Shown here: positions 48,732 through 60,492 of the stretch, piece by piece | Numbering within the stretch: the stretch's first letter is position 1 | How the letters are laid out: each line of letters opens with the position of its first letter | Origin: Prochlorococcus sp. AG-409-A22 | GTDB taxonomy: Bacteria > Cyanobacteriota > Cyanobacteriia > PCC-6307 > Cyanobiaceae | Assembly (NCBI GenBank): GCA_003216135.1 | Contig: QCJI01000001.1 | Location: 1 to 64,000, forward strand | Direction: 5' to 3' | DNA: 64,000 bases | Notes under the pieces: generated by a model | What the model was told of the DNA's origin: nothing | Database searches by the model: none | The model's input: only the letters and a program-made list of their open reading frames with translations | Position numbers and translations under genes: made by a program

Positions 48732-49106
48732 ATGCCAACAATTTCCCAATTAATTGGTTCAGCAAGAAAAAGTCTGACAAGAAAAACAAAATCTCCCGCT
48801 CTTAAATCTTGCCCTGAAAGAAGAGGTGTATGTACAAGGGTTTATACTTCAACACCTAAAAAACCTAATTCAGCTTTAAGAAAAGTTGCAAGGGTAAGAT
48901 TAACTTCAGGTTTTGAGGTTACTGCTTATATTCCTGGAATTGGACATAATTTACAAGAACATTCTGTTGTACTTCTAAGGGGTGGAAGAGTAAAAGATTT
49001 ACCGGGAGTTAGATATCATATAATTAGAGGAACTTTAGATACTGCAGGAGTCAAAGATAGGCGTCAGTCCAGATCTAAATATGGAGCCAAAGCTCCAAAA
49101 GATTAA
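48732..49106 (+). CDS. rpsL: 30S ribosomal protein S12
   Basis: This 124-residue S12 has [36 protein letters not shown] and [13 protein letters not shown]. Lys residues at the streptomycin sites (KKPNS and RVKDLPG) have the wild-type form. It is the first gene of the str operon, with a 198-bp upstream spacer shared with glsF. Confidence 0.98.
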   Translation: MPTISQLIGSARKSLTRKTKSPALKSCPERRGVCTRVYTSTPKKPNSALRKVARVRLTSGFEVTAYIPGIGHNLQEHSVVLLRGGRVKDLPGVRYHIIRGTLDTAGVKDRRQSRSKYGAKAPKD

Positions 49107-49132
49107 TTTGTAAACAACACTTTTAAAAAAAC

Positions 49133-49603
49133 ATGTCACGTCGCAACGCAGCAGTAAAAAGACCAGTTCTCCCGGATCCTAAGTTTAATAGTCGTCTTGC
49201 CTCAATGATGATTTCTAGGCTTATGAAACATGGCAAAAAATCCACTGCACAAAGAATATTATCTGATGCTTTTTCTTTAATCAGTGAGAGGACAGGTGCT
49301 GATGCTGTTGAATTATTCGAAACGGCTGTAAAGAATGCAACTCCTCTTGTTGAAGTAAGAGCCAGAAGAGTTGGTGGTGCAACTTATCAAGTACCCATGG
49401 AAGTACGTCAAGAAAGAGGCACAGCTATGGCTTTAAGGTGGCTTGTTACATTTTCTCGTGCGAGAAATGGAAAAAGCATGTCACAAAAATTAGCTGGGGA
49501 ATTAATGGATGCCGCCAATGAAACTGGGAGTGCGGTTAAAAAAAGGGAGGATACTCATAAAATGGCAGAGGCTAATAAAGCTTTTGCTCATTACAGATAT
49601 TAA
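49133..49603 (+). CDS. rpsG: 30S ribosomal protein S7
   Basis: This 156-residue S7 starts [20 protein letters not shown] and has [18 protein letters not shown] and [20 protein letters not shown]. It nucleates assembly of the 30S head. A 99-bp gap to fusA contains a small inverted repeat (GTTTAC/GTAAAC at 49644-49662). Confidence 0.98.
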   Translation: MSRRNAAVKRPVLPDPKFNSRLASMMISRLMKHGKKSTAQRILSDAFSLISERTGADAVELFETAVKNATPLVEVRARRVGGATYQVPMEVRQERGTAMALRWLVTFSRARNGKSMSQKLAGELMDAANETGSAVKKREDTHKMAEANKAFAHYRY

Positions 49604-49702
49604 TTTCGGCAAAAAGGTACTTAATTAGTTTATTATTAGAAAAGTTTACTGTAGATGTAAACATTATTTATTTGTAAATCATTATTATTTGGAGCTTTAA
49701 AA

Positions 49703-51778
49703 TTGGCACGCGACTTTCCCCTAGAACGAGTAAGGAACATAGGTATAGCCGCTCATATTGATGCAGGGAAGACAACTACTACTGAACGAATTTTGTTTTA
49801 TTCAGGTGTTGTTCACAAAATTGGAGAAGTTCATGATGGCGCTGCAGTAACAGATTGGATGGATCAAGAAAGAGAGAGAGGAATTACTATTACTGCTGCT
49901 GCAATATCTACAAGCTGGCAGGATCATAGAATTAATATAATAGACACTCCTGGACACGTTGATTTTACAATTGAAGTTGAAAGGTCAATGAGAGTTTTAG
50001 ATGGTGTTATAGCTGTATTTTGTGCCGTAGGAGGAGTTCAACCTCAATCTGAAACAGTTTGGCGTCAAGCTGATAGGTACTCTGTTCCAAGGATGGTATT
50101 CGTAAATAAGATGGATAGAACTGGAGCAGACTTCTTGAAAGTTAATAAGCAAATCAAAGATCGTCTTAAAGCTAATGCACTTCCTATTCAGCTTCCTATT
50201 GGAGCAGAAGGTGATCTGTCAGGTATTATCGATTTAGTAGCTAACAAAGCTTACTTATACAAAAATGATTTAGGTACTGATATTGAAGAGGCTCCTATTC
50301 CTTCCGACATGCAGAAAGAAGCTTCAGAATGGCGCAATAAATTGATGGAAAGCGTTGCAGAGAATGATGAGGAATTAATAGAAATATTTCTAGAAACAGG
50401 AGAGCTATCTGAAGAACAACTAAAGAAGGGTATTAGGGAAGGGGTATTAAAACATGGATTGGTTCCTGTTTTATGTGGTTCTGCATTTAAAAATAAAGGT
50501 GTTCAACTAGTCTTGGATGCTGTTGTTGATTACTTGCCGGCTCCAGTAGATGTTAAGCCAATACAAGGTGTTTTGCCAAGTGGGAAAGAGGATGTTAGAC
50601 CCTCCGACGATAATGCTCCTTTCAGTGCTTTAGCTTTTAAGGTTATGTCAGACCCATATGGAAAACTAACTTTCGTAAGGATGTATTCAGGTGTTCTATC
50701 AAAGGGTAGTTACGTCATGAATTCTACAAAAGACGCTAAAGAAAGAATTTCTAGATTGGTTATACTCAAAGCTGATGAAAGAGAAGAAGTTGATGAGCTA
50801 AGAGCTGGAGATTTAGGGGCAGTTTTGGGTCTAAAGAATACCACTACAGGTGATACTTTATGTAACACTCAAGACCCCATAGTCCTGGAGACTTTGTTTA
50901 TTCCTGAGCCAGTTATTTCAGTTGCGGTAGAACCAAAAACTAAAGGCGATATGGAGAAATTATCCAAGGCTTTAACAGCTTTGTCAGAGGAAGATCCAAC
51001 ATTTAGAGTTAGTACAGATCCGGAGACAAATCAGACTGTTATCGCAGGCATGGGTGAATTACATTTGGAAATACTTGTTGATAGAATGTTAAGAGAATTT
51101 AAGGTCGAAGCAAATATTGGAGCTCCTCAGGTTTCTTACAGAGAGACCATACGAACAAGTTCTACTGGGGAAGGTAAATATGCAAGGCAAACTGGTGGAA
51201 AAGGTCAATATGGTCATGTGGTAATAGAAATGGAACCTGCTGAAGTTGGTAAAGGGTTTGAATTCGTTAACAAAATTGTTGGCGGAGCCGTTCCAAAAGA
51301 GTATATTGGACCTGCATCAAATGGGATGAAGGAAACATGCGAATCTGGTGTTCTTGCCGGGTATCCACTTATTGATGTAAAAGTAACACTAGTCGATGGT
51401 TCGTTCCACGATGTAGACTCATCTGAAATGGCCTTCAAAATAGCAGGTTCCATGGCTTTTAAAGATGGGGTTAAAAAATGTAACCCTGTGCTATTAGAGC
51501 CTATGATGAAAGTTGAGGTCGAAAGTCCTGATGACTTTCTTGGATCTGTTATTGGCGATCTCTCCTCTAGGAGAGGTCAAGTCGAAGGGCAATCTGTTGA
51601 TGATGGATTGTCCAAAGTGCAGGCCAAAGTGCCTTTAGCCGAAATGTTCGGTTATGCCACTCAACTCCGATCAATGACTCAAGGTCGGGGTATATTTTCA
51701 ATGGAGTTCGCAAATTACGAGGAAGTTCCTCGTAATGTAGCGGAAGCTATCATTTCCAAGAATCAGGGCAATTCCTGA
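49703..51778 (+). CDS. fusA: Elongation factor G
   Basis: This 691-residue GTPase drives translocation. G1 [10 protein letters not shown], the switch region [12 protein letters not shown]3 DTPGHVDF and G4 NKMDRTGAD are intact. Domain IV has [11 protein letters not shown] and [10 protein letters not shown]. The start is TTG ([20 protein letters not shown]). Confidence 0.98.
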   Translation: MARDFPLERVRNIGIAAHIDAGKTTTTERILFYSGVVHKIGEVHDGAAVTDWMDQERERGITITAAAISTSWQDHRINIIDTPGHVDFTIEVERSMRVLDGVIAVFCAVGGVQPQSETVWRQADRYSVPRMVFVNKMDRTGADFLKVNKQIKDRLKANALPIQLPIGAEGDLSGIIDLVANKAYLYKNDLGTDIEEAPIPSDMQKEASEWRNKLMESVAENDEELIEIFLETGELSEEQLKKGIREGVLKHGLVPVLCGSAFKNKGVQLVLDAVVDYLPAPVDVKPIQGVLPSGKEDVRPSDDNAPFSALAFKVMSDPYGKLTFVRMYSGVLSKGSYVMNSTKDAKERISRLVILKADEREEVDELRAGDLGAVLGLKNTTTGDTLCNTQDPIVLETLFIPEPVISVAVEPKTKGDMEKLSKALTALSEEDPTFRVSTDPETNQTVIAGMGELHLEILVDRMLREFKVEANIGAPQVSYRETIRTSSTGEGKYARQTGGKGQYGHVVIEMEPAEVGKGFEFVNKIVGGAVPKEYIGPASNGMKETCESGVLAGYPLIDVKVTLVDGSFHDVDSSEMAFKIAGSMAFKDGVKKCNPVLLEPMMKVEVESPDDFLGSVIGDLSSRRGQVEGQSVDDGLSKVQAKVPLAEMFGYATQLRSMTQGRGIFSMEFANYEEVPRNVAEAIISKNQGNS

Positions 51779-51823
51779 TCTCTGAACTATAAACAAACTT
51801 AAACCCTCGATTCTTTAATTCAA

Positions 51824-53023
51824 ATGGCTCGCGAGAAGTTCGAAAGAAACAAACCACATGTCAACATAGGTACTATTGGCCATGTTGACCATGGAAAAAC
51901 AACCCTAACTGCTGCTATTACAAACGTATTAGCTAAAAAAGGACAAGCACAAGCTCAAGATTATGGAGACATAGATGGTGCTCCAGAAGAAAGAGAACGT
52001 GGCATAACAATTAATACCGCCCACGTTGAATATGAAACTGAAGGCAGACATTACGCACATGTTGACTGTCCAGGTCATGCTGATTATGTAAAAAATATGA
52101 TCACAGGTGCTGCTCAAATGGATGGTGCAATTTTGGTTTGTGCTGCAACAGATGGTCCTATGGCTCAAACAAAAGAGCATATTCTTTTAGCTAAACAAGT
52201 TGGTGTTCCTGCATTGGTAGTTGCTTTGAATAAATGTGACATGGTTGATGATGAAGAAATCATTGAACTTGTTGAAATGGAAATTAGAGAACTTCTAGAT
52301 AGTTATGATTTCCCTGGAGATGATATACCTATCGTTCAAGTTTCAGGTTTAAAAGCGTTAGAAGGAGATTCTACTTGGGAATCAAAAATTGAAGAATTAA
52401 TGAAGGCTGTTGACGACAGTATCCCTGAACCAGAGAGAGAAGTTGATAAACCATTTTTGATGGCTGTTGAAGACGTATTTTCAATTACAGGAAGAGGAAC
52501 AGTTGCTACAGGTAGAATTGAGAGAGGTAAAGTCTTAAAAGGAGAGGAAGTAGAAATTGTTGGTATTAAGGAAACAAGACTAACTACTGTTACTGGGGTA
52601 GAAATGTTCCGTAAGATGCTTGATGAAGGAATGGCAGGTGATAATGTTGGACTACTTCTTAGGGGTGTTGAAAAAGAAGATATAGAAAGAGGAATGGTTC
52701 TTGTCAAGAAAGGATCAATTACTCCTCATACAAAATTTGAAGGAGAAGTTTATGTTCTTAAAAAAGAAGAAGGTGGCAGACACACTCCTTTCTTCGCGGG
52801 ATATAGACCACAATTCTATATTAGAACAACTGATGTAACAGGCCAAATAACGGCATTTACTTCTGATGATGGATCTAATGTTGAGATGGTTATGCCTGGA
52901 GATAGAATCAAAATGACTGGAGAATTAATTTGTCCAGTAGCTATTGAACAGGGAATGCGCTTTGCTATTCGTGAAGGAGGACGCACTATTGGTGCCGGTG
53001 TTGTTTCTAAAATAATTAAATAA
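51824..53023 (+). CDS. tuf: Elongation factor Tu
   Basis: This 399-residue GTPase delivers aminoacyl-tRNA. G1 [10 protein letters not shown], the effector [15 protein letters not shown]3 DCPGHADY and G4 NKCDMVDD are present; [15 protein letters not shown] lies in domain III. It follows fusA by 45 nt and is followed by a hairpin before rpsJ. Confidence 0.98.
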   Translation: MAREKFERNKPHVNIGTIGHVDHGKTTLTAAITNVLAKKGQAQAQDYGDIDGAPEERERGITINTAHVEYETEGRHYAHVDCPGHADYVKNMITGAAQMDGAILVCAATDGPMAQTKEHILLAKQVGVPALVVALNKCDMVDDEEIIELVEMEIRELLDSYDFPGDDIPIVQVSGLKALEGDSTWESKIEELMKAVDDSIPEPEREVDKPFLMAVEDVFSITGRGTVATGRIERGKVLKGEEVEIVGIKETRLTTVTGVEMFRKMLDEGMAGDNVGLLLRGVEKEDIERGMVLVKKGSITPHTKFEGEVYVLKKEEGGRHTPFFAGYRPQFYIRTTDVTGQITAFTSDDGSNVEMVMPGDRIKMTGELICPVAIEQGMRFAIREGGRTIGAGVVSKIIK

Positions 53024-53072
53024 TTTCTATTTTTTAGAAGTTACCCTCAATCACTTAAAATAAACAAATACG

Positions 53073-53105
53073 ATGAGGGTTGTTTTAATTAACAACCCTT
53101 CTCAT
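53073..53105 (+). promoter_or_regulatory. Stem-loop between tuf and rpsJ
   Basis: GGGTTGTT and AACAACCC form a perfect 8-bp stem with a 6-nt loop, extended by ATGA/TCAT across a 3-nt bulge. No T-tract follows. It could lower transcription into rpsJ, serve as an RNA processing site, or control rpsJ translation 19 nt downstream. Confidence 0.55.
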
Positions 53106-53123
53106 GGAAGTTAATTTGAAATT

Positions 53124-53444
53124 ATGACTGCATCTATTGCACAACAAAAAATACGAATAAGACTTAAAGCATTTGATAGAAGAATGCTTGATTTATCTTG
53201 TGACAAAATAATACAAACAGCTGATACAACAGCTGCCTCAGCTATTGGTCCTATTCCTTTACCTACGAAAAGAAAAATTTATTGTGTTCTAAGATCTCCA
53301 CATGTAGATAAGGATTCTAGAGAGCATTTTGAAACAAGAACGCATAGAAGATTAATTGATATTTATAGTCCATCAGCTAAAACTATTGATGCATTAATGA
53401 AGTTAGATCTTCCTAGTGGTGTCGATATAGAAGTGAAACTTTAA
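53124..53444 (+). CDS. rpsJ: 30S ribosomal protein S10
   Basis: This 106-residue S10 has [40 protein letters not shown] and [15 protein letters not shown]. Its place after tuf, not before L3, is the cyanobacterial arrangement. Confidence 0.98.
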   Translation: MTASIAQQKIRIRLKAFDRRMLDLSCDKIIQTADTTAASAIGPIPLPTKRKIYCVLRSPHVDKDSREHFETRTHRRLIDIYSPSAKTIDALMKLDLPSGVDIEVKL

Positions 53445-53501
53445 GAAAGCCCGAAATGGACTTTAATTTACTAGTATGAACTTGTAATAAATGAGGTTTA
53501 A

Positions 53502-54158
53502 ATGGGAGAGCTCTCAGTAAGGGAATTACCTTTATTCCCTTTGCCAGAGGTGGTTCTTTTCCCTCAAGAAGTATTGCCTTTACATATATTTGAATCAAGA
53601 TACAGAATTATGTTGAAGTCTGTACTTGAAACAGATTCTATGTTCGGAGTCATTAAATTGGATCCGAATACTAAAAGTATGGCAAATATAGGTTGCTGTG
53701 CCCAGATAATAAAGCACCAAACAGCAGATGATGGTAGAAGTAATATTATTACCCTTGGTCAACAAAGATTTCAAATTTTAGAAATTGTTCGTTCAACCCC
53801 ATATTGCTCCGCAATGGTGAGTTGGATTAATGACGAAAATGTTGATAACTTTCAGAAGTTAGATGTTTTAAAAGATTCTGTTACTGAAGCACTGAGTGAT
53901 GTTATCAAATTAACAAGTAAATTGACCAATTCAAAAAAAAATCTTCCTGAGAAATTACCTAATAACCCAATGGAATTATCGTTTTGGATAGCTTCTCATT
54001 TAGGAGGAGCTGTTGCGGAGGAACAACAAAGATTATTAGAAGAGAGAAATACTTATACACGTTTAAAAAGGGAGTTTGAAATGCTTGACCATACAAGAAA
54101 ACAGCTAGCAGCTAGAACGGCTTTGAAAGAGAGTTTTCCTGATATTAAAGAAAATTAA
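53502..54158 (+). CDS. Lon-protease N-terminal-domain protein
   Basis: This 218-residue protein consists of a LON substrate-binding domain (LPLFPLPEVVLFPQEVLPLH, IFESRYRIMLKSVLETDSMF) and a helical end (EEQQRLLEERNTYTRLKREF). There is no AAA or protease domain. Cyanobacteria and plastids carry such stand-alone proteins; their role is unclear. It abuts the methyltransferase gene without a gap. Confidence 0.9.
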   Translation: MGELSVRELPLFPLPEVVLFPQEVLPLHIFESRYRIMLKSVLETDSMFGVIKLDPNTKSMANIGCCAQIIKHQTADDGRSNIITLGQQRFQILEIVRSTPYCSAMVSWINDENVDNFQKLDVLKDSVTEALSDVIKLTSKLTNSKKNLPEKLPNNPMELSFWIASHLGGAVAEEQQRLLEERNTYTRLKREFEMLDHTRKQLAARTALKESFPDIKEN

Positions 54159-55097
54159 ATGTTCGAATTTTTATTGCCACTTATATTTTTAGTATTTATT
54201 TTTGTATCTGTCTCTTTAATACTTTGGAGAATTAATACTAGAAAATTTATTTCTTCTGGCACTGTGGCAACGGCATATGATTCATGGACTCAGGATAAGC
54301 TGCTGGAGAGATTATGGGGTGAACATATACATTTGGGTTTCTATCCCCCAGATCAGGATAATACTGATTTTAGACAAGCTAAAGTAAACTTCGTTCATGA
54401 GTTAGTTCGTTGGAGTGGTTTAGATAGATTACCAAAAGGATCTCGGATACTTGATGTAGGCTGTGGAATTGGAGGCAGTTCAAGAATCCTTGCAAATTAT
54501 TATGGATTTAATGTTACAGGGATAACCATTAGTCCTGCTCAAGTTAAAAGGGCAATAGAACTTACTCCTTATGAACTTAATTGTAAATTTCAAGTTATGG
54601 ATGCTTTGGATTTAGAATTTGAAGATGGAGCATTTGATGGTATTTGGAGTGTAGAAGCAGGTGCCCATATGAATGACAAAACTAAGTTTGCTGACGAAAT
54701 GTTAAGAGCTTTAAGACCTGGTGGATATATGGCATTAGCTGATTGGAACTCAAGAGATTTAAAAACTAATCCTCCATCTTTTTTTGAAAAAATTATCCTA
54801 AACCAATTACTGGAACAGTGGGTTCATCCTAATTTTAGTAGTATTAATGAATTTGTTGATATTCTTCAACATAATAAGAATAGTTCAGGTAAAGTGATTT
54901 CTGAGAATTGGAGTTCTTATACTAATCCATCTTGGTATGACTCAATTATTGAGGGATTCAGAAGACCTAATGCAATTTTATCTCTTGGTCCTCTAGCATT
55001 AGTAAAGTCTATAAGAGAGATTCCTACAATAATTCTTATGAATTGGGCTTTTAGAAAAGGTTTAATGGAATTTGGAGTTTATAAATGTAGAGGTTAA
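54159..55097 (+). CDS. MPBQ/MSBQ methyltransferase (slr0418 type)
   Basis: This 312-residue protein has an N-terminal membrane anchor (about residues 3-23) followed by a class I SAM methyltransferase: motif I LDVGCGIGGSSRIL, then GITISPAQVKRA, WSVEAGAHM and RPGGYMALADWNSRD. AYDSWTQDKLLERLWGEHIH and the C-terminal SIREIPTIILMNWAFRKGL match Synechocystis Slr0418, which methylates 2-methyl-6-phytylbenzoquinol and the solanesyl form on the way to tocopherol and plastoquinone. The assignment rests on remembered similarity. Confidence 0.85.
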   Translation: MFEFLLPLIFLVFIFVSVSLILWRINTRKFISSGTVATAYDSWTQDKLLERLWGEHIHLGFYPPDQDNTDFRQAKVNFVHELVRWSGLDRLPKGSRILDVGCGIGGSSRILANYYGFNVTGITISPAQVKRAIELTPYELNCKFQVMDALDLEFEDGAFDGIWSVEAGAHMNDKTKFADEMLRALRPGGYMALADWNSRDLKTNPPSFFEKIILNQLLEQWVHPNFSSINEFVDILQHNKNSSGKVISENWSSYTNPSWYDSIIEGFRRPNAILSLGPLALVKSIREIPTIILMNWAFRKGLMEFGVYKCRG

Positions 55098-55098
55098 A

Positions 55099-55944
55099 TT
55101 AATCTAAATCAATATTCTGAGAACAATAACAACCGAAATCTATGAAATGTTCACATAAAGGTTTTATGCGTTGTTTCAAATCTAAGATGGTTTCAATACT
55201 TTTTTGACTTTTTATCTCTAAATCAATGTAAATTATATATTCTCCTAATGCTCTCTTAGAAGGCCTTGATTCTATTTTGCTCATATTGAATCCAAACTCT
55301 GCAATATAATTTAATGCTTTAAGTAAAGCACCAGGTTTATTAGAGAGCAATGAGAAAGCAAAACTGGCAATATTGACTTTCGAAGAAATAGATTCCTTGC
55401 TCAACAAGACAAATCGTGTGCAATTCCCTGGGACATCATTAATAGGGAAAGCTAATTCTTTTAGTCCTTCTATTTTTATTAATGATTTTGATCCAATCGC
55501 AGCTCTAAATGTACTACTTTTTATCATATTTACAGCTTCTGATGTTGAATTGGTGGGAAGAGTAATTGCGTTTGGAAGATGTTCAGATAACCATTCAGAA
55601 CATTGAGCTAAGGCTTGTGGATGCGATAATACTTCAGATATGTCTGAAATTTCTCCATTACTTATCAATGCATGTTTTATCGGTAATACAATTGCTTTGT
55701 TGATATTAATATCAGGAAATTTCCAAAGTGAATCTAAAGTTGCTGTAACGCCTCCTTCTACAGAGTTTTCTATAGGTACTACTGCCGCATCACAATTGTT
55801 GTAGGCTATTGATTTAATAACCGAATTGAGCCCATTACATGGTACAAATATAGGTGTCTGAAAACCGGCAAGCTTTGATAAAATATGAGCTGCTTTTTCT
55901 GCGTATGTCCCTTTAGGACCTAAATATGCAACTTGTTTGCGCAT
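55099..55944 (-). CDS. pheA: Prephenate dehydratase
   Basis: This 281-residue enzyme makes phenylpyruvate for phenylalanine. YLGPKGTYAEKAAH opens the catalytic domain, NSVEGGVTATLDSLW follows, and NCTRFVLLSKE holds the conserved Thr-Arg-Phe. The C-terminal ACT domain (NKPGALLKALNYIAEFG, then ESRPSKRALGEYIIYIDLE) is for feedback control by phenylalanine. No chorismate mutase domain is fused. Confidence 0.96.
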   Translation of the reverse strand: MRKQVAYLGPKGTYAEKAAHILSKLAGFQTPIFVPCNGLNSVIKSIAYNNCDAAVVPIENSVEGGVTATLDSLWKFPDININKAIVLPIKHALISNGEISDISEVLSHPQALAQCSEWLSEHLPNAITLPTNSTSEAVNMIKSSTFRAAIGSKSLIKIEGLKELAFPINDVPGNCTRFVLLSKESISSKVNIASFAFSLLSNKPGALLKALNYIAEFGFNMSKIESRPSKRALGEYIIYIDLEIKSQKSIETILDLKQRIKPLCEHFIDFGCYCSQNIDLD

Positions 55945-55996
55945 GATTAATTGTAAGAAAAAAAGAAATCAAATAAGCATTGGAGGTATATAGAAA

Positions 55997-56515
55997 ATGC
56001 TATTGGCTTTTGATGCTAAACAGAAACTAAACCTTTCTGTGACAAGTAATAAAGAATATCTTTCTAACTATCTTTTGGAAGAAGAAAGAGTTGTTGGAGC
56101 AATGCTGGACTCCAGAAAATTAGTTCCTGAAGGGGAAGGTAAGTATAAGTATACAGTAACAAGTTTCAAGGTTTTTCAATTAGATATTAATCCTGTTGTA
56201 TCAATTGGGGTAGAGAATAAAGATGGTGTTTTAACAATGAGCGCGCTCGATAGTAAATTAGACGGTTTAGGGATGATAGATGATTTTAAGCTCATTTTAA
56301 AAGCAAATTTACAAGCAACTGATATTGGATTAGAGGGAGAAGCTCTTTTAGGGGTATCGGTAAGTCAACCCCCTTTATTGAAACTTGTTCCAAAGAAAAT
56401 ATTGGAATCTACTGGTCATTCTGTGTTGAATGGGATCTTATTAGGGATAAAGGCCAGGGTTCAACAACAATTAGTGAATGATTTTTTAGATTGGTGCGAA
56501 TCAAAGCAGATTTGA
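55997..56515 (+). CDS. DUF1997 family protein
   Basis: This 172-residue protein belongs to a family common in cyanobacteria and plastids, with the segments [38 protein letters not shown] and [20 protein letters not shown]. The function is unknown. Its last 15 bp overlap the end of the convergent rnhB. Confidence 0.82.
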   Translation: MLLAFDAKQKLNLSVTSNKEYLSNYLLEEERVVGAMLDSRKLVPEGEGKYKYTVTSFKVFQLDINPVVSIGVENKDGVLTMSALDSKLDGLGMIDDFKLILKANLQATDIGLEGEALLGVSVSQPPLLKLVPKKILESTGHSVLNGILLGIKARVQQQLVNDFLDWCESKQI

Positions 56516-57082
56516 TTTTGTCAGGAAACTTTTCCTATGAAGATTAGTTATTCCATTTTCTTTGATACTGTAAAGATGTGCTCTAGTTCCATATCCTTTA
56601 TTTTTGAAGATCATATATCCAGGGTATTTCTTTTCTAATCTTTCCATAAGAATGTCACGAGATACTTTTGCGATTATGCTGGCTGCAGCAATTGAGGTAA
56701 ATTTGGAATCCCCTGAAACTATATTTCTTTGATTTCCCTCCCAAGGTCTCAGTAATAATGGGCCATCAATTAGTAGTTCAGATGGTCTATTTCTTAATTT
56801 CTTTACAGCTCTAAGCATTGAAAGCTCAGTTGCAATTCTTATACCAAATTTATCTATTTCTTTAACCGATGATTGCCCTATGCCGTAATCTGAAGATAGT
56901 TTAATTATATGGGGTACAAGAAATTCTCTTTTTTTTGGAGTTAATTTTTTACTATCCATTACACCTAATTTTCTTAGGGCTAATCCATTTTGTTTGGTCA
57001 TAACTATAGCTGCTGAGAAAACTGGTCCAAAAACTGCTCCCCGGCCCACTTCATCAATTCCTATTTCAAACAATTTATTCAA
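56501..57082 (-). CDS. rnhB: Ribonuclease HII
   Basis: This 193-residue enzyme cuts RNA in RNA/DNA hybrids. [19 protein letters not shown] holds the Asp-Glu pair, [11 protein letters not shown] follows, and LLIDGP and [12 protein letters not shown] give the other active-site regions. Its start overlaps the end of the RNase E gene by 8 nt, so it is coupled to it. Confidence 0.95.
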   Translation of the reverse strand: MNKLFEIGIDEVGRGAVFGPVFSAAIVMTKQNGLALRKLGVMDSKKLTPKKREFLVPHIIKLSSDYGIGQSSVKEIDKFGIRIATELSMLRAVKKLRNRPSELLIDGPLLLRPWEGNQRNIVSGDSKFTSIAAASIIAKVSRDILMERLEKKYPGYMIFKNKGYGTRAHLYSIKENGITNLHRKSFLTKSNLL

Positions 57083-58919
57083 TACTTGCTGAAGATCTTC
57101 TCCTTTTTTTTCTTGTATTGTTTATCTCATCTGTAAGTTCAAGTTCACTCCCCTTCTCTATTACTTCAATTTCCTCATTTTCATTAATTATTTTAGGTAA
57201 TGTATTTGTCGTATTAACTTCTTCATCGGCACTTTTCTCCTCAACCTCTTCTTGCACCTTTGATTTTAAGATTTTCTTACTTTGTTTTTTCGTGTTTATT
57301 TTTGTTGTTGATTTTTTAGTACTGTTTAAAATATCTGCTTTTTCTTTATTTTCTTCATCCTCTACAAGTACAAGATTATTACTAGTTATATATTCTTTCC
57401 CTAATTTTATTAGTGGATTAATACCTAATTGACTGTAAACAATTTTCTCATCAATAGTAAGATCCATAGATATTGCCTTTTTTTCTTTCTTATTAGATGT
57501 CAACATATCATCAACATTGTTCTTTTTATTAGAAAGATCTTCTTTATTTGAATTATTGGTGTTCTGCAATTCTTGTTCAGCTATTTTTTCCTGCTTATCA
57601 ATTAACGGTAGATTGTCTAGTTCTTGAGTTTTGGTAGTATTTGATTTATTAAGTTTACCCCCAATATTTTTTCCAGCTAAATTATGATTTTGATAATTTA
57701 ATAAATTCTCCACATGTCCTAATCCTTTGCAAGCACTACATTTCTCTCCAAATAATTCATATATGTTTTGGCCTTGCCTTCTTCTGGTTAATTCTACTAA
57801 CCCTAATTCAGTTAACTGCGCAATCTGAGGTCTTGCAGAATCATCCTTTATTGTTGAAGTAAAATGTTCAAGTAATTGGAATTGATCTCTTCTGGATTCC
57901 ATATCAATAAAATCTACGACGATAACTCCTCCAATATTTCTTAATCTCATTTGCCGTGAGATTTCAAGTGCTGCTTCGCAATTTGTCCATAAAACAGTTT
58001 GTCTTGAGTTTGCTGATCTTGTAAAAGATCCAGAATTGACATCAATTACTGTTAAGGCTTCAGTGGGTTCAATAATTATATAACCTCCTGAAGGTAGGTC
58101 TACTCTAGGTTGAAGAGATTTTTGAATAGTTTTCTTAATTTCGTATTTTTCTAAAATATGTTCGTTTAAGTCGTTATCGTGAAATTCAATTTCTAAATTA
58201 GATTCATTACTTTTTAAAAATTCCTTTGCTTTATCTACTAATAATTTATTATCTATAATAATCTTTTTAGTTGCTGAATTAACATTATCTCTCAATATTT
58301 TTAAGGAAAAATCATGATCTCGCTTTATTAAACTTGGCGGATTAGAATTCTCTGATAATTTTAAAATTTCTTCCCATTTTTGAATTAAATTTTCTAAATC
58401 CTCAATGATTAATTCTTCTTTTATATTTTCTGACTCTGTTCTAAATAGTAGCCCTGTGCTGGGTGGTTTTGTTAAAACGCCGAGAGCTTTTAAGCGATTT
58501 CTTTCTGTCTCGGTGTTGATTTTTCTCGAGATATTTACACCTTGTCCATAAGGTTGCAAAATTAAGTATTTCCCAGGTATTGAGATATTCCCGTTAAGTC
58601 TAGGTCCTTTATTTCCAGTAGGTTCCTTGATTACTTGTACGAGAACTTTTTGTTTTGGTTCTAGTAATTCAGTAATACCTAAAACACCTTTTTTAAGTTT
58701 TAATGGACCTAGATCTGATACATGAATAAAACCATTTTTATCACTTTCACCAATATCTATGAAAGCAGCATCAATTCCAGGAAGAACATTTTCAACTGTT
58801 CCTAAGAAAATATCCCCAATTTGATATTGACCTTGTGCGACGATTAATTCATCAACTCGATCATCTTTGAGTAGCGCTGCAATACGCGCCTGCTCAGCTA
58901 TGACAATTTGCTGAGACAT
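57075..58919 (-). CDS. rne: Ribonuclease E/G
   Basis: This 614-residue endoribonuclease governs mRNA decay and processing. An S1 domain spans about residues 35-110, the metal-binding Asp are D293 ([12 protein letters not shown]) and D336 ([15 protein letters not shown]), and the Zn-link Cys are C394 and C397 (CSACKGLGH). From about residue 410 the tail is low-complexity, Lys/Asn/Glu-rich. It ends in [12 protein letters not shown], a variant of the Arg-rich nonapeptide that in cyanobacteria binds PNPase. The 300-bp upstream spacer has many A/T runs and could be a long 5' UTR. Confidence 0.95.
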   Translation of the reverse strand: MSQQIVIAEQARIAALLKDDRVDELIVAQGQYQIGDIFLGTVENVLPGIDAAFIDIGESDKNGFIHVSDLGPLKLKKGVLGITELLEPKQKVLVQVIKEPTGNKGPRLNGNISIPGKYLILQPYGQGVNISRKINTETERNRLKALGVLTKPPSTGLLFRTESENIKEELIIEDLENLIQKWEEILKLSENSNPPSLIKRDHDFSLKILRDNVNSATKKIIIDNKLLVDKAKEFLKSNESNLEIEFHDNDLNEHILEKYEIKKTIQKSLQPRVDLPSGGYIIIEPTEALTVIDVNSGSFTRSANSRQTVLWTNCEAALEISRQMRLRNIGGVIVVDFIDMESRRDQFQLLEHFTSTIKDDSARPQIAQLTELGLVELTRRRQGQNIYELFGEKCSACKGLGHVENLLNYQNHNLAGKNIGGKLNKSNTTKTQELDNLPLIDKQEKIAEQELQNTNNSNKEDLSNKKNNVDDMLTSNKKEKKAISMDLTIDEKIVYSQLGINPLIKLGKEYITSNNLVLVEDEENKEKADILNSTKKSTTKINTKKQSKKILKSKVQEEVEEKSADEEVNTTNTLPKIINENEEIEVIEKGSELELTDEINNTRKKRRRSSASIE

Positions 58920-59219
58920 AAAGTAAATTTAAGAAGGTTTTGGATTTAAAAATCATTTAAAATTAAATAATTTAATTTTTATTAATCGATGAGCAATTAT
59001 TTTTAGCTAGGATTATTTGACTTATTTAAATAATTATTTAGCAGTTAAATTATGCTACTTATACTAGCTTTAGAGGACTTTCAAACAATTTAAAATTGAT
59101 TGTAAGCTATGATTATTCTTTTAATTAAATCATAACTAGTGTTATTTTAACATTTAATTATCACTAAAGCACATTGATCCATTATTCTTATTAAAGATTA
59201 AATTTCTTTTTGCTCTAAA
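58920..59219. promoter_or_regulatory. Divergent spacer, rne / dapL
   Basis: This 300-bp A+T-rich spacer has no convincing gene. By position it must contain the promoters and leaders of rne (minus) and dapL (plus). Long A/T runs lie near the rne side, but I see no clear terminator or riboswitch. Confidence 0.45.
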
Positions 59220-60446
59220 GTGGTTCAAGTAAACGAAAACTATTTAAAACTAAAAGCAGGCTATTTATTTCCTGAAATTTCTAAAAGAGTTAATGCTTAT
59301 ATTCAGAATAATAGTAGTTGTGACATTATTAAGCTTGGTATTGGGGATGTAACGGAACCATTACCTAAATCATGCCGAGATGCAATGAGTAAAGCATTAA
59401 ATGAGATGGGAACAAAAGATGGGTTTAGAGGTTATGGACCAGAACAAGGATATCCCTGGCTTAGAGAAAAAATATCCGATAATGACTTTATTTCAAGAGG
59501 CTGTCAAATAACACCAGAGGAAATCTTTGTTTCAGACGGATCAAAATGCGACAGTAGCAATATTTTAGACATTCTGGGTAATGATAATTCAATTGCTGTA
59601 ACAGATCCTGTGTACCCAGTATACGTAGATAGTAATGTGATGACTGGAAGAACTGGAGAGTCTCTCCAAGATGGAACTTATCAGGGCTTAATTTATCTCC
59701 CAATAAATGAAGAAAATAATTTTTTGCCTGAAATACCTACGAGTAAAGTTGATATTATATATCTTTGTTTTCCTAATAATCCTACTGGAGCAACAATTAC
59801 TAAAGTAGATTTGAAGAAATGGGTTGATTACGCCAACCAAAACAATTCATTAATACTTTTTGATGCGGCTTATGAAGCCTTTATTCAAGATAAGGAGCTT
59901 CCTCATTCAATATATGAGATAGATGGAGCCAAGGATTGTGCTATAGAGTTTAGATCCTTTTCAAAGAATGCTGGCTTTACAGGAGTAAGATGTGCTTATA
60001 CAGTAATACCTAAAAGTATTTCAGGGCTGAATTCAAAAAGTGAAGAAATTAATTTGTGGTCTCTTTGGAATAGGCGACAATCAACTAAATTTAATGGAGT
60101 GAGCTACATCGTTCAAAGGGGAGCAGAGGCGGTGTATTCTTCTGATGGTAAAAAAGAAGTGAAAGATCTTATTGGTTTTTATATGGAAAATGCAAAGATT
60201 ATGAAGAATAAACTTAAGACGGCAGGCTTTACCGTATATGGTGGGGATAACGCTCCTTATATTTGGATAAAAGTTCCAGATCAAATGACCTCTTGGGACT
60301 TTTTCGACTATCTATTAGAAAAAGCAAATGTTGTAGGGACTCCTGGAAGTGGATTTGGATTGTCAGGGGAAGGTTATTTCCGTTTGTCAGCATTTAACTC
60401 TCGAGAAAAAGTTATTGATGCAATGGAAAGAATCATTAGAATATAA
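59220..60446 (+). CDS. dapL: LL-diaminopimelate aminotransferase
   Basis: This 408-residue PLP enzyme makes LL-diaminopimelate from tetrahydrodipicolinate in one step, the short lysine/peptidoglycan route of cyanobacteria, plants and chlamydiae. [31 protein letters not shown] and [17 protein letters not shown] are signatures; the PLP Lys is in [17 protein letters not shown]. The start is GTG ([12 protein letters not shown]). Confidence 0.96.
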   Translation: MVQVNENYLKLKAGYLFPEISKRVNAYIQNNSSCDIIKLGIGDVTEPLPKSCRDAMSKALNEMGTKDGFRGYGPEQGYPWLREKISDNDFISRGCQITPEEIFVSDGSKCDSSNILDILGNDNSIAVTDPVYPVYVDSNVMTGRTGESLQDGTYQGLIYLPINEENNFLPEIPTSKVDIIYLCFPNNPTGATITKVDLKKWVDYANQNNSLILFDAAYEAFIQDKELPHSIYEIDGAKDCAIEFRSFSKNAGFTGVRCAYTVIPKSISGLNSKSEEINLWSLWNRRQSTKFNGVSYIVQRGAEAVYSSDGKKEVKDLIGFYMENAKIMKNKLKTAGFTVYGGDNAPYIWIKVPDQMTSWDFFDYLLEKANVVGTPGSGFGLSGEGYFRLSAFNSREKVIDAMERIIRI

Positions 60447-60492
60447 TATTAGAGATTAATGAAATAACAAAAGTTTTACATGGTAAGTAAAA

